DNA of 64,000 nt from Nautilus pompilius (GCA_018389105.1 JACATO010000647.1:1-64000); one strand, 5' to 3'. Shown: positions 47,542 to 61,130, counted from the first letter of the stretch. Notes: generated by a model from the sequence alone, not told the origin. Numbers and translations: made by a program.

Positions 47542-49221
47542 GTAAGATTTCTTTCATTTGACGGAAAACTACAAGTTTTTAAAATTTCCAGGCGACCACT
47601 GAATCTGAACAGAAGGCTGGCACTCTCTTTTCCACTTAAAAGGCATAAGAAAAAACCACGCACAAATTTGATGATTACCCATTTTCCTAAGTTAGAGTGA
47701 TAGTAAAATGTCAGTGCACATAACACAGGGATGCATAGAAGAGGGAAGAGAGAATTTCATCTATACTAGAACATGACAGAAATTGTTTGTTGTAGTACAT
47801 AAGGACAGACATTTATGCCCATCATACAGAAATATTTACTATGAGATAGAAACATTGGCCTGCATTATATGTGGTGGGGATGTATAAAATACAGAACTAC
47901 GGGGGAGGGACTTTCTTTTCTTTAAAAAAAAAATATTGCCAAGAAAGAATCAAAATTAGTTTTGAGCTTTTCTGATTGGGTTCATATTGTTAGTCAGGTT
48001 TGTTACTGGATTTTTAAATTATTAAGTTGAAATTTTAGTACTTGTGAAAATTGAAGATTATACAAGTGATCTGACATTGTCACTTCACTTTAAGGGTGGA
48101 CTGTAGTAGGTGAGTAACTGAATGATCTCATTACCACTTAACGATACATATCACTAAAGGCACTTGAGATGTGACTGCCGTATTGATTAGCTATGAACAT
48201 CCACCGTGATAAGGCGGCACCATCACCATACCTTGTGCACACTTGTAGATACAGAAGATTATATGACATATCCATACTTTCCATGAAGAACTTCAAAAAA
48301 ATTTTTTTTTTTTCCATCTACACCATTTACATTTCAAAACAATATCTGCGAAGATTTCCAGAAACAGTCATTTTCCCTTGAGGTGGTGTGTTTGCTTGCA
48401 GTCATAGAAAAGTAACTCCATCAAGAATTAGTCTCTTTATTATTTTTTTTTTTTTTTTTAGCAGAAAAAGAAAATGTTAGCAAAGTTGGTTCATTTCTGT
48501 AATGAATGGTAAATTAGACAGGTGTGCGCGTCCTGTTGTTTAACGCTGATTGTCCCAAGCTGCTGCGCTGTCATAACTTTATTTGGACTTTTATTACTCG
48601 GTGAAATGAGTGTAGTCTGGTCAGCTGTTGGTGGTTGGTTGGTTGGTTGGTAGGTTCTGGCTCTCACTGGGACACAAATTTTTATCTGTTTCTGGTGGAA
48701 TTAATCCATGGTGTTTGTTCGTTCAAGGGTTACCTCTGTTCCATTAACTTCTTGTTCCCAGTGTCTCCCCCCTCCATTGTGGCAAACTAAAGGGGGGGGG
48801 TGGTGGGGTGGTTTAGGAGGGCCTGGGGACTAACCCTTTAACAGGCTGCAACACTTGAGCTTTTGACTGCTGCTTTGCAGTATGTAACATAAACCTCTCT
48901 GTTTCTAGTCAAGGCCTGGGTATTGTGACCCTGAGGAACATTATTTGACATGCGAATGTTGTGCTCCAGACTAGGAGCAGACAGACACCCCTCACCTTGT
49001 TTACAAAAGCCCATTTGAAAAGGGTCAGGGTGAAATAACTACCCCCCCCATCTGGCTTACATCAGCAGTGGTTATCCCATAATTTTTTTGTCCTTGGTAA
49101 AGAAAATTCTACCACCTTTTGAAACTGTTGGAATTCTTTAAAATTTGACTTTAATTACATATATAATTTATTATTATTATTCTTTTTGTAACTTTTAACA
49201 GACTTTTTCTTTTCTTATTAG
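47542..49221 (+). other. Intron 2
   Basis: It begins GTAAGA and, if exon 3 is real, ends TTCTTATTAG before 49,222. It is CpG-poor and AT-rich. No mobile element was recognised inside it. Confidence 0.6.
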
Positions 49222-49371
49222 GATGTACAGCGATACTGTAATGGTGGCCCACTTCAATCATCTTTGCAGAATAAAGTTCGTACTCTTTCTTATAAAGATG
49301 GATTTTTATTCTGCGATAAAGCAGAAATAAATCTTTCCCTAACCCCTCCTCCGTACAAGAAGAATGGATAG
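49222..49371 (+). CDS. Candidate exon 3, in phase, runs to a stop
   Basis: After the acceptor TTTTCTTTTCTTATTAG the phase-0 frame that exon 2 requires is open for 49 codons and then stops (TAG at 49,369). The first residues, DVQRYCNGG, resemble KDIQRLSLNND, which follows the chromodomain in vertebrate MPP8. Exon 2 also ends in K, so the junction reads K-DVQR. Either this is a short alternative last exon, or the true exon is the first 54 bases with a weak donor at AAA|GTTCGT (phase 0, 49,276), or it is skipped. The residues after about 18 look less family-like. Moderate confidence that at least the first 54 bases are coding. Confidence 0.5.
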   Translation, partial: DVQRYCNGGPLQSSLQNKVRTLSYKDGFLFCDKAEINLSLTPPPYKKNG

Positions 49372-50062
49372 TGCTTTTTTATGGTGGCGATTACTTTTCT
49401 CACGTATATCTTGCGTAATCATACCAATTCTCCAGGATCTGATCTCGTGACTGAACCACCTGCCACCTAGTGATTGACAAACTAACAAAAAACGTTGCAG
49501 GGGTTGTAGCAGGTGCTGCAGTCATGAGATCAGAATCCATGTAATTGCACAAGGTCTATACAAGAAAATCAATTTCCACCTATTTACTCGTGGCCGTAAA
49601 AGTTAATTGCTAATTGTCACTTTTTATGCTTATTTTACATTTACATTAAATGAAACTTTTTTGGGAAATAGCTTTGTTATTAATTGATGGAAAGGTAAAT
49701 CTGTTTGATGGCATAGATGGGTTGTCAGTCAGAAACTTGGGCATATGTACATAGTAGTAGTCTGATCACTATAATGATACAAATTTTTTTAAAAATTACA
49801 GATTTACGAAAAGAGAGAGAAAAGGTTTTAATAATGGCTAATTTATATACGAATCGATAGCCAAGAATTTTATGCAGTCTCTATTTGAAATTCTAGTAAA
49901 AAAAAAAAGATTTATTTAAAACAATATATATGGTTAATAGGAGCCAGATCAAGTAAATTAATTAGAATTCTAGGTGACTAAAGTAAATAAATTTCTATGA
50001 GAGTTGACAATAAAGAAAAGTAAAAAAAAAAACATATAATGTTTATTTTGATGGACTACATA

Positions 50063-50064
<2 letters not shown>

Positions 50065-50101
<37 letters not shown>
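50065..50101. repeat. (AAT)n microsatellite
   Basis: Twelve uninterrupted trinucleotide units in the intron. Confidence 0.95.
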
Positions 50102-51214
50102 CTCATTGTTATGGGGAGGAATATATATTGGAAAATCATTTTGGTAAGGGGTCTGAAGTGGTTATTAGTAATAAAACTCTGAAAAGCTAAGAACAACACA
50201 TTTAACAAAGCTAAGAGAATGGCAGTGAAACTAACCAAAGCTGTTAGACACACAGCTAAAGAGATTTTAGTTCTCTTGTATAATCTTTAGTTCTCTTGTA
50301 TAAGTCCTTAGTTATGTTCAGGTAAAAGCCTGTATTTAAGAAAGGTGTTTGGAATACTGAAGACAGTTCATAAAGTCACTAGAATGTTTCACAGTTTAAA
50401 GCATCTAGACAATCCGGACTGGTTAAAACTACTGTTTGACTACTTGATTTGTGCATTAAATGACCTGACAGATATTTTCAAAAGTATGAACCAGCAAATT
50501 TACTCACTCATCTATGGCTAAAACAAAAAAAAAAACAAAAACAAATCATAATTATGTTGGTTTGCTTATCAGCTCACCTGGATTTTTGGAGAAAAAAATT
50601 ATTAGTAAGAGAATTGTAAATGGATAAATTACTGGTGGTGATTGATAAAGGTGGTTTTTATATAACAGTTTGAGCTTAAAATTGATGTGCATTTCTGTTT
50701 TCCTGATATTAGGCTGGCCTGAGTAGTTGTATTAGTCATGGCGGACCTTGGTGAGTTCTCAGATTAAACCAAATTATAACTGTTGCTTTGGAGTTCTATT
50801 CAGATGCTGATGTCTCTGTTCCACTTGTGTAACAATGCCAATGCTGAAGAAGACATTTTGCTTTCTGGTGGCTACTTCAGTGTTACACCAATTTAACTGG
50901 ATTTTTCTTAAAGTAGCAAATGTTTATTTAAATGAAAGTTGATGATTTTTCCAAACCATCTGATATCAGATCCCTGTATTTGAGCCCCCACTTTTGAATG
51001 CTGATGTGCTGACCTTGTAGCCAACATTACTGCCTCATCTTATGTTTAAACAAAATATTGACTGTTCACTTTGGTGTTACAAGCTAGAAATGCATCTTTT
51101 CTTTTCTCTGCAATCCCCTGTCTTGGGCAGTTGAAGTCTAGGCCTGCTGTAGGGGCATCAGGCTTGATGATTCAGCAACTTAACTAGATGTGGGTGTTGG
51201 GGGTAACTTTAGAG

Positions 51215-51720
51215 CAGTGATTCTCAACCCTTCCTCTGTCATTTACCTCCTTGACTTGATGTATTTCGCCATTTACCCTCTTACTCTTATGCAAAAAAAT
51301 GTATAGCCGGCATAGAGGCACAGAAAAAGAGATGATGGAACAACTTTATTATTAATAATAAGAGGAAATTTATTTACAATCAAAAGACAAAATAAATAAA
51401 ATCTTAACAATAAAAGGAGTTTTTTCAGAACAGATTTTTGTGGGATAAAATATATGAACAGTTTTGTTTTTATGACTCATAAATTTTGAATGAATATATA
51501 TTTTATTATCAAAAAACAAAGGAATTTTAGGGGGTATTGTAGATAGTACATCCTACATCAAAGGGGGATGCATCCCCCAAGGATCTATGTCCATGCCAGC
51601 CATAATTTTTCTAATACAGGCTGACCAGGTATAGTGTATTACAGAATTAATGCTTAATTTGCAGGTATGATATATTTACCCCCTGCCATGTAAATTTTTA
51701 CCCATGGTTGAGAATCGCTG
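51215..51720. mobile_element. hAT-type MITE, 506 bp, with perfect 8 bp TSD
   Basis: The element starts CAGTGATTCTCAACC and ends GGTTGAGAATCGCTG, near-perfect 15 bp inverted ends of the hAT (Charlie/MER5-like) type. The direct repeat CTTTAGAG lies exactly outside both ends (51,207-51,214 and 51,721-51,728), the 8 bp duplication expected for hAT insertion. Similarity between the arms continues inward through (A/T)TTTACC words. The interior is AT-rich and has no transposase. Sharp ends and an intact duplication suggest a fairly recent insertion, in the sense orientation of the host intron or neutral to it. Confidence 0.93.
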
Positions 51721-52673
51721 CTTTAGAGTTACCCTTGGAGCCTCTGCCTGAGAACCCTACTGGAAGTTTTCATTTGTAGGAGGGGTGAGGCCTGAGATAA
51801 GCCATGTGGCTGGCTGGCTGGCTGGCTGACTGAAAAGCCAGAATAAATTGTGGTGCCAGGGAAGTCCACCAAGCTGAGGTGGTTTTGACCAGTATTTGAA
51901 CTCCAGCCTCCCTTCTGTCCATGGCAGGCAGGCCAGTGCGCTGCTGTGCATTATTAACGCAGCAATAAAGTCTTGTTTTGACATTCATAGGCCTCTGTGC
52001 TTGATTATTCTGGAGATGCAACAAGTGGTGAATTTGATAAATACACACTTTATCAAATTGTTTTGACTAAGAATATGGTTTTAACAAAAATTCATTGATA
52101 AATTCTAAAAGCAAGCAAAAATGTTTAAATATTGCATTAGTCATGTTGTTGTTATGCTTAGACAGTAAAAGAAAATCTTAATTATTTTGCATAATGCAAT
52201 AATTTTGGCTAGCACTGTAGTTTGTATGATTTCACCTTCACAGTAATGATTTTATTGATTTACACTTGCAGCAGCATGTATTTGTTTGTCTTTTGCCAGT
52301 CTGTAATATCAGCTGATGCTGAAAATGATAATAGTTATATCTATTTTGTTTTGAAATTAAAGGGTTAATGTAACTTTGTTTAGAAGCTCTGAAATTCAAA
52401 CTGCATTATTGTTTTATTATTGTTGTTGTTTTTGTATTTTCATTTGTGATTTTATTGTTAGGTTAGATTTAAATTGCTCAGCAGGTAAACAAACAATTTT
52501 CGTATTCTACAGAAATATCCCTCTAGAATGGATGGAGATATTTTTGATCCCCCCATTTGTTGGATTAGAGGTTTGTGTGTTCTCTTGTGCAGGGAGTACT
52601 TTTCATGTGCTAAACAAATGCTGTTATAAGTAATTACCATTTTAATCGTAGGGCATTTTTGTTTCTTTGTCAG

Positions 52674-53420
52674 GCTTTGATGGAGGGAAGAATGCTGCCA
52701 GTTGAAATTATCCCGACAGTTCAGCCTGCAATGTCTGTCACAACTCTGGCTGTTCCTGTCACCAGTTCCAGCACCCCAACAGTTGTAGTCCCCAGCCTGA
52801 CTTCACTGGGGCCTCCCGGGATTCCAGCCACAACCCTTAAAGACACCTTCTGGAAGGATCTAGAAGAGGGTCGAGTGAACCTCTTCGAGACGGATATGTA
52901 CTCAAAAGTGAAAGCCCAAAATCGTGCATCGATACAGAAGTCTTTCAAGAACCTTTTCCGGAGATCCGGGCAACTTCCAGGGAGTGCAAACTCAAGAACA
53001 TCTGGTGGCTCGACGATGAATGGCAATCGGAAACGGGAAAGGACTAGAATGATAGCCAAATATGTACGACGGATGAGGAATAGTCACATTAGGAATTCTA
53101 CGGAAAAAAGTATGTTTTCGTATGGAATGAGACTGGAGAACAACAATCAGATGAACCAGAAATCAACAGAGAGAAGTGGCAGGGAGGAGTCCACAATGCA
53201 CTGTTTGGAAAGCAAGCCATCTGTCCAGGGGCTGTTATCGCGAAGACTCTCTAACACAGTTGGCTGTGATCTTGGTGCAGACTGTGATAAAAATAACATA
53301 TCGCACAAACTTGGTAGCTGTTATGATAACATGTTCATGCACAATGGAAGGATTCCGCATGCTCTAATTTCTCAGGGAAGCTTCCAAGATGAAAGGGACA
53401 TTGACATCTCACATAAAAAG
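52674..53420 (+). CDS. Exon 4, long central exon of the chromodomain gene
   Basis: A 747-base exon with 249 codons in phase 0 at both ends, flanked by GTTTCTTTGTCAG| and AAAAAG|GTACGC. It fits the phase of exon 2. It begins ALMEGRMLPVEIIP, then a Ser/Thr/Pro/Val-rich low-complexity stretch (about residues 20-55), then a more ordered block, TTLKDTFWKDLEEGRVN followed by LFETDMYSKVK (about residues 57-84), then a basic Ser/Gly/Asn-rich region (KNLFRRSG, GNRKRERTRM, KYVRRMRN) and a polar tail. The family comparison is weak here; the middle of MPP8-type proteins is disordered and poorly conserved. The basic clusters fit a nuclear protein. I do not recognise a named domain. Confidence 0.85.
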
Positions 53421-54052
53421 GTACGCCCTTTTTTTCTTTTGTAAGCTTTGGAAGGGGCAGCAATTTATTTTTTTTGGAGATTGCATCTAGAAGACATCCT
53501 ATCTGCTTTCCACTTGGAATTTACCTAGCAGTTGGAAATCACTTTGTACCCTTTAGTTTGTTAGGGTTTTGTCGACTTCTTTAGGTCTCACCTTCATATC
53601 TCCATAGCGCTGAACTCAAATTTAAATGGTGGGGCTTGTGTGTGCATTATGTGCAAGGTATTTCAGTAAAAGGAAATGCATGAAGAATCGGCTGGTACAA
53701 TAGTGCAGAAAAAGCTGTCGAGCATCTCCTAGACTTTTTGAGAAGTAAACTGTATTTGCCATCATGACCAACAAGTGCAATGTGTGCTATACTAACCCGT
53801 TACTGTATCAGTATTTTTTTAGTAAAAAAAAAAAAAACCTTTTTAGCCAAACATCCCACCTTTCAGTCACCCCAGCCTTAATGTTTCCTGTGTATTTCTT
53901 TCTCCTACTATCTAGTTTTTTTTTCTACATTCATATCCTCCTTTGCCCAATCTAGTTTTACAGTCAGTAACTAAATTTTGCTTAATAAAATCAATCATAC
54001 ACAAAGCTAGCAACAGTTTTTCAGTTTGTGTAAAGTGATTTATTTGTAATAT

Positions 54053-54250
54053 GGTGGTCCAGTGGTAGACTGTTGGACTGCTGCAATTGAAGGCCAGAGT
54101 TTGAATCCTCGTCAGGACTGGCTTGGTTTGATGTATGTAGTTCCCTGTCACCATTTCTTCTTGCCCTTCTTTACCAGTCAGCTGCACGAGTATTCCTTCA
54201 GGCACTCATATTTTATCCCACATATAAAAATGTAGAGTTCCAGTTGGAAT
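54053..54250 (+). repeat. tRNA-derived SINE-like copy in intron
   Basis: GTGGTCCAGTGGTAGACTG at 54,054 resembles a tRNA 5' end with an A-box, and GAGTTTGAATCCTCG at about 54,098 is a good B-box; their spacing of about 40 bases fits a pol III promoter. The anticodon arm does not fold well and an unrelated tail follows, so it is a SINE rather than a tRNA gene. The 3' boundary is uncertain. It is related in its head to the copy at 63,321. Confidence 0.6.
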
Positions 54251-57200
54251 GCTGATATTTGCATCTTGACTACCACTCGAGAGATCTCTAACTGTACCTA
54301 GGTAACTTGCTTGGTCACTAAAGCTATTGCCCAACATCTTTTGTACCTCACTGCTGTGAGATGTCCTTAGACCTCAAAATTTAGGACAAAGGTTCATCAA
54401 GAAGATGATGCTAAGGACTTGTGTATAATCCCTTGTACAGAGAGATGATGAGTGTCATAGGCCATTCAGAATGATTTTGTCAAACAGGTACTGTTATTAA
54501 TGATGGAGAATTATATTGTAGCATTCCTGAATGCCACAACAAGAAATGTTTAAAATTAAAAGATGGAAGAAGTCAAACCTTAGCTAAACAAAGATCAGTT
54601 TTAAATTCAAGTTTTTTGCTTATATTTTGTTGTTGTTAATGTTTTTTTTCCTCTTCTCTCACCATACTTTTGTCATATACATAATGGGAACAAGATATCT
54701 GATACATATTTCGCTGGTTGAAAATGGAAATTTAAAAAAAGACTTTCTCCCAGTCACTGATCGTTAATTCTGTTGTCACGGATCTGCTGCAAAAGACACA
54801 CTATTACTTTAGCAGGCCATTTTTGTTTTGCTGACATTTATTGCCGTATGTCACGCGATCACCAGCTGTGCGTAGAAGCGTGTACCGGATTTGTGTAGGT
54901 AGTTTGCAACCATTACAATATGAAAAGAATTGCTGCCTCTGGTAACTTTCTATGCATTTCAAGATTGTGGGCAGCGCACCCAGCGGTTATAATTATGTTG
55001 TCGTGCTAGCGGAAGGTTTTGAACAAAATAACTAACTGCAGCTCAATAAAATTTGTAGGGGTAACTAACTCCAATCTCAGGTTTTTATGGCGGTTTTAAA
55101 AGTTTTAAAATTATTTTGTTTTAATTATCTTTCTTTTCTTTATTATTTCTGAAAAAGAATTACCTTGTGTGCTGCAAGTGATGTACTATGTAACATCTGT
55201 TGTTTTTTTCCATAACTCCCCTCCTGTCTTTTCATGTCTACTAGCATGACCGAGAATACTTCGTTTAAAATTTTTCACTATAGTACGTTGTTGTTTGATC
55301 AAACTTTCGTTTTAGCAGAAACACTTTATATTACCTGCATAATAATAATAGTAGTAGTCTCTTGTAATTGAAGATGGCCAGTCACAAGTTACATTTGGAA
55401 CACCTAGATGCTCATTTACAGTGTAGGAGCAGCCAGACCTTCAGATAGTAAGCAGTGTAACCTAGTGTCAAGGAGCATTCAAGAAGACCAGGATAACTCA
55501 CTAGTACCCAGACTACCAAAAATCTTCATTTCTAGATGTTGGAGGATTAAATGCCTATATATCTGTTGAAACATTTGCATTTAATTTAGAAAACCTTTCC
55601 ACAGTGGAACACTTTTTTTTTAAGACTAGCGATTAGGTTCTGATTGTCACTGACTACTTCTGAATGATTAGCTATGGCATCAATACAGCACATGGAGTAA
55701 AGTCTTGTAGGGAAAAAAAAAAATACAGATTCAGTTGTACATGCAAGCACTTTAAGATGAATGGTTCCCTTGTGTTTTTCTACCCCATTGGATTTCCCGA
55801 TATTGCTAAGAAGTTTGCTTTCAGGCGCAGGTTTGTTTTGTTGTTGGGGGGGGGGGTGGTTAATGGTAGTGTTAGGGATGGGGCTGGGGCTGGCCTAACT
55901 AGGTAGGCCCATAGACGCGCGTTCTAATTTACACCGCTCACCTAGGGAGCAGCTCCGGTAAGATGACCCTGAGTATCACAACCATCACCGCACAAGCTAA
56001 GATGGCAGAAAGCTTGCTGCTGGATGGCTGCCCTTATTTTAAAAAAAATTTAAAAAAGAAAAAAAATTTTTTTTAAAACTATTTTCTTAAAGTTGTCACT
56101 GGTAAAGTTTCTGAAATCCCAGTTTCCGCAACCCGCATTAACATTTGTGAAGCTGTTTTAAGTATGAATTTTGATTTCTGACAAGAAATCACCTAATTAA
56201 TAAGATGCAGATTGTTTGCTCTCAGTACTTCAAGCAGATGTAAGAATACTTGTACATGTTAGAAATTAAAATTTGCATTGTATTTTTCTTTTTTAAAAAA
56301 GAGTACATGAAATCTTAAAAGTTTATTTGCCAATAATTAGAAAAAAATTTCCACGATACTATGAAAATAGAAAAATCTGTTGCAGATCCTAGACATTACC
56401 ACAGAAATAATATTTACAATTTGAAGGTCAGAATGGCAAGATTGTAACCAAGTTTAGTATAGGAAAGGGGAGATGTTAGCTTTCATTGTATTGCATTGTG
56501 GGAATTTTTTCTTGCTTATTAGGAATCACTTTTTGATTAGACTATAGCTGCCTCTTCACAAGACATTACTACAGGGCCTTCCCTGTCATTGAATATCAAA
56601 GCAATGCTTAACCTTCTGTATACCACCTGGGGTGCATTTATTTGTTCCTGGCTACCCTTCAAATCTTTCTTACTCGTTACAGGTTGAGCCATAGGGGCTA
56701 TGACATACACAGCACCTTCTTCATTAATATAATCCTTTGTGATGATAAATTCATTTTTCTCCAACTTAGATGTTTTGCATTATGAATGTATTGATTAAAT
56801 ATACAGCCAGCTCAACACAAATGCTTGCCAGAGCTTTTAGGCTCGACACTCCAGGTGGTATAAGTAAGGTAAAAGAAAAAACATGTGGTATATGAATGGC
56901 TAATTGGTTTTATTATGCCAAGAGTGCATTTTTACTTTGACTACTAAACTGTTTCCTCTATTTTGAATATGTGCATGTACTCAGTACACACACAGTTGAA
57001 GCATGCATAGTCCATTGGCTTACATTCTTCTGTGTTTAATTATTTTCCTTACAGGAAATATTCTTTTTGTAATTTTATTAGTATTTTCATTTCCTAACTT
57101 GTTTACATTTCTCTGCCAAAGTTGGAAGTGCCGCGTCCTTTGTGGTGAAGATAGCGAATGCTCTCCAATGGATAGCCGTGACAGTTTGGTGCCTCAACCT

Positions 57201-60200
57201 TTCTACATTGGTGACAACTCTTAAGGCAAAATTTTAACGAAAAGACCATAGGAAACTAAACTTTTAATATAATAATGAACATTTCTTCAACTTATTTACT
57301 GCTTGCTGACACTAACAGGACATGCAAAAGTCTAGTTGTTTATTGACCCATATTGGACAGTGTTCCCAGTACTGGCTATAGAAAAATAATTCCAAGGAAT
57401 ACTTTTCTGCTTCAGTGGAATTCCTGTTTTATTTATTAGTGAAGTGCAGTGTTCTTTCATTTTAATTTTTAAAAAAGTATGAAGGTGATATTCTTTGGAA
57501 AATGCTTATGTTTATGCAACTAAAACAACTCAATAAAGTTCTGATAGTAAATTGTTTTGTGAGATGTATCCATCTGCTTTGGACTCCTGTGTGTAGCATG
57601 TAATAGGTTCATCTAAAACTTGGCAAGAGCAGTTATTTTAATCTGTAATAAGGTAGGTTGATTATGAAGCGTACTTTTAATTAAAAAACAAATAACTTAA
57701 GCAAGTGAGATAGACAGTTGCATTTGATTATGTGATTATCTCCCTTCTTGGAGATTTTCTATTTAAATTTAAATGACAAAACTCTTTTATGATACTCTGT
57801 ACTGGGGGAGTGTGTTATCCCAGAGTGTTTATTTGATTATTTCTACATGAAGCTTTATTCAATGATAACTTTACTTGAAAATTCACAGACTTACAGCTTG
57901 AAATAATAGATGAGCTAGCTGAACTTGTTGAATGTGTTTGTAATCTTGTGACAGATTGGGGTGGGTATGAGTCACTGATTAGAGGTTTGTTTCTGACCAG
58001 TGGACAAATGGTGTGTGTTTGACCAGCCTCCTGAAAACTAGTGCATTTGTGCCTCATCATCTGAGCTTTGTGTGGAGAGTTGGGGGGGGGGGAGGCACAT
58101 CTTAGTGTGAAATACAATAATTAAAGCTGCTATGTAGATATTGTTATTGGATTATTAATAAATGTTGCATATAGCTGTTAAAAAAAAGCTTCCTCAGATT
58201 CCAGTAGCTACAATGTTGTTTTGATGACTAATCAGAATTAGTTTAGGGTACAGTCAGCTTTTATTATGTGCTCGCTCATAGAGCACTGCACAGCTGCAGC
58301 TGATGACGCCTGTATGTCTAGGCTCTTTTATAGATCGATTAACACTAGTTAGAGAAATTGGTATTGGGTTGCTAAGTGTTTTGTGAATATACAATCTTCA
58401 AGGAAAACAAAACATTTGTCAGAAAAAGTCATTCGGTAGAATTGTCCATAAACCTTTTATTTCACATTTGTCACACACCAACAGCTCAGGACACTCCTTT
58501 AACAATATCCTACAAATACTGCTTACTGATAGCTGCTCAATTGTATTTACTTTAATTTTAAAAAGAAATGAACATTAATTTTGTTGATTATCAAATGGAT
58601 TCATTAAAGATTCCACAAAATACATTTGATAATCACTGGGGCATGGGTTTCCCCTCAAATCTGAAAATGAAGAGTTCTAGTAAGAATTTTTTTTAGTACT
58701 TGGTCACCAAGGCAGATTGATGCAACACAGCTTTCGTTTCCAGCTCATTTCTGAGAGATAGCTTTGAAATCAGAAAAGGACCAACAAAACGAGCAAGCAC
58801 AAAGCACCTTATATATATATTTTAAAATCATACTTTTTAGTGAAATATTTTTTGGACACACACAACACACACACACACGAGGTAGAAATTTGTGTGATAA
58901 AATTCCTGGAGCCGTTGAATTGAAATTTGTGAGCGTTGATTTCAAAATAGTTTTTATATTGTAGTTTACAGCAGTATTTTTTTTAAAAAGCATTTGTTGG
59001 GCATGGGTTAAAACAAGAAAAGTGGGGTTGAGGAAACTTGAGATTGAGGTGATAATTAACCACCTGATGTGAACCATCTGTTATTGGCCCAATTCAGAAG
59101 CTCTGCCCCAGGCCACATTTGCTATAGTTTTTTTTTTTTTTATTTATACAAAGAGATGGCTTTGATTTCATTTTGAAGGTGGGGTATAAATGTGCTGCAT
59201 AAACTTTTCATCTCTTGGATTCTCAGGTAAGTTGTTGCTTATTGTCTGTGGCTAAGGAATGCGGTTCTGTTTCTGCATAGAAAGAAAACTACATCAGTAC
59301 AAACCAGAACAATCTCTTTAATTCTAGACTACATTTTAGCAACTTTGCGCTGTGCAACTATTTATTTGTTCACGTCGTCATGCTGATTTCTTTACATTAG
59401 ATCTAGTTTACTTTTTTTTTCTTTGTTAAACATGTTTGCCGTCAGAAAACCATTAGTGATGAAAGCCAGGGGTTAGGTAGGTTCTCTAAAGAGCTGCTGC
59501 ACATCACCTTGGATGTCACCCTGCTTTAATCACCAGTCTGACAAGTAGTTTGACACACTCTGGTGGCGTACCATTATCTTGTTTTAAGGGCACTGCCACC
59601 AGTGGTAGGTGCCGCATGAGAGCTCTTGGTATTTTCTGGAAACTATTAGCTTTCATCCTAATTGGTCTGTGCGAAATATATTTTTTGGATGAACTTGATG
59701 AGGGTACAAGAATAAAAACAAACAGACTAACCCCTTGTGAACCCACCTAATAAAATAAGGTGGTAAAAGTTTAGACATTGCCTTGTTTACATGGATGGAT
59801 TTCCTAATAGTCATGTAACTGGACTAGCAAATTGATTATATATATATAAAACATTCTTTCATGTAGGAGAAAACAGTTATGGATGCCGGTGTTTGTATGT
59901 GTTTACCATAGATTTTTTTTTCTTTTACATAATAGTGCTCATTCATTACATTTACAAAGAAAGTCACAATGCAAGGATAGACGCGAGCACCTCGTTGCGT
60001 GAGTTTCTTTATAGTGGGGCAGCTGCAATTTGCTTATAAAATTATTCTGATGATTCCATTACACACAGAAACAGAATTGTGGGGATCTGTTCTGTAACAG
60101 TCATCTTTGTGTTGTTAATGAGAGCAGACCTGATTCAGTCTCTCTCTCTCTCTCTTTATAATTAGTTTTTTTGAAAATTTATAGGTAATTCTCTGGTTTG

Positions 60201-61076
60201 TTTTTAAGGCTAATCAAGGTATTTGGCATGCAAGTGCCCATATATTTATTAGACATATCTTGACAGTTTTGTCTATTCAGGTTGATATCTAGTTACAGGG
60301 TTGTCTGTGGCTTCTTGTCAGCTAGTGTCTTGAAGCAATATCTTAGTTGATAAAGTATTATCTCTCCATCTATTTACCTATCAGCAAACTGCCATGAAAA
60401 TCTAACTTGAAAAGAAAGAGAAAAGGGTTTTGCGCATTACTGGGTTTTATCAATTTATCATCTTAAATTACTTACAAATTTCTTCTTTTTTTAAATTGTA
60501 GCCTGAATGTGATAATTAAAATTTGAAGCATCTCTCATGAAGATGCCAACTCGGTAGCATCCTGTAAGAAGATAGCTGCAAGAACTGTCATTCAACTTTT
60601 TGTGGTAATTTAGCCTATATTATTAATTTCTAGGAGATTTTAGTAAATTTAAGCTTTCAGTAGTTTTCATATGACTGTGCAACATCATAGCTTTCCTGAT
60701 GAGAAGCTAACAAATGCCATGGGAATTATAGATCTGTATGATGTTTGGTTGTGTGTCGTTTGTGCATTGATGTATTCTCAGCACCATACACGTGAGGCAA
60801 TATTTCGTTATAACATTTACCTTTTTTTTTTTTTTTGTTCTTGATAACTTATTAAGCTTCACTGGCAAAGAAGCTTTAGAACTTTCATTTAAAAAAAAAA
60901 ATTACCAGATATATATTGTAGATAGTGCCCATCAATACCCCAGGGCATTATATATTAATTAACTGCCCTCTGCTCCATGAAACATTTGTGAAGATTTTAT
61001 TAGAAGAGTTATCTCCCCTTGCTGGTTTTACATCTTGTTTTGTTTTAAGAGTTGGTAACCCAGAAAAGGTTAAAAC

Positions 61077-61130
61077 AGCAGTTCCCAAACTAGGGATCAC
61101 GATGAGAAGAGCTGGGGTTGTGAAGCTTGT
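61077..61130 (+). mobile_element. Possible hAT terminus (5' end only)
   Basis: CAGCAGTTCCCAAACTAGGG followed by ATCACGA has the look of a hAT left end (CAG-GGTTCCCAAACT). No matching inverted right end or 8 bp duplication was found downstream, so this would be a truncated copy or chance. Confidence 0.3.

Larger units (their letters stand above)
49372..52673 (+). other. Intron upstream of exon 4
   Basis: CpG-poor sequence ending GTTTCTTTGTCAG before 52,674. It contains an AAT microsatellite at 50,065-50,101 and the hAT-type MITE at 51,215-51,720. No other exon was recognised. Confidence 0.6.

Noticed and set aside
56537..56764. A 75-codon minus-strand frame with protein-like composition
   Set aside because: No recognisable family, no homologous block, and it lies antisense in an intron. 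Kept only as a possible old insertion.
57003..57224. A frame with an acceptor-like tract (TTTCTCTGCCAAAG) ending SRDSLVPQPFYIGDNS
   Set aside because: The acceptor phase does not fit exon 4 (phase 0); in the required phase it stops after eight codons. It could be an unlinked exon, but nothing supports it.
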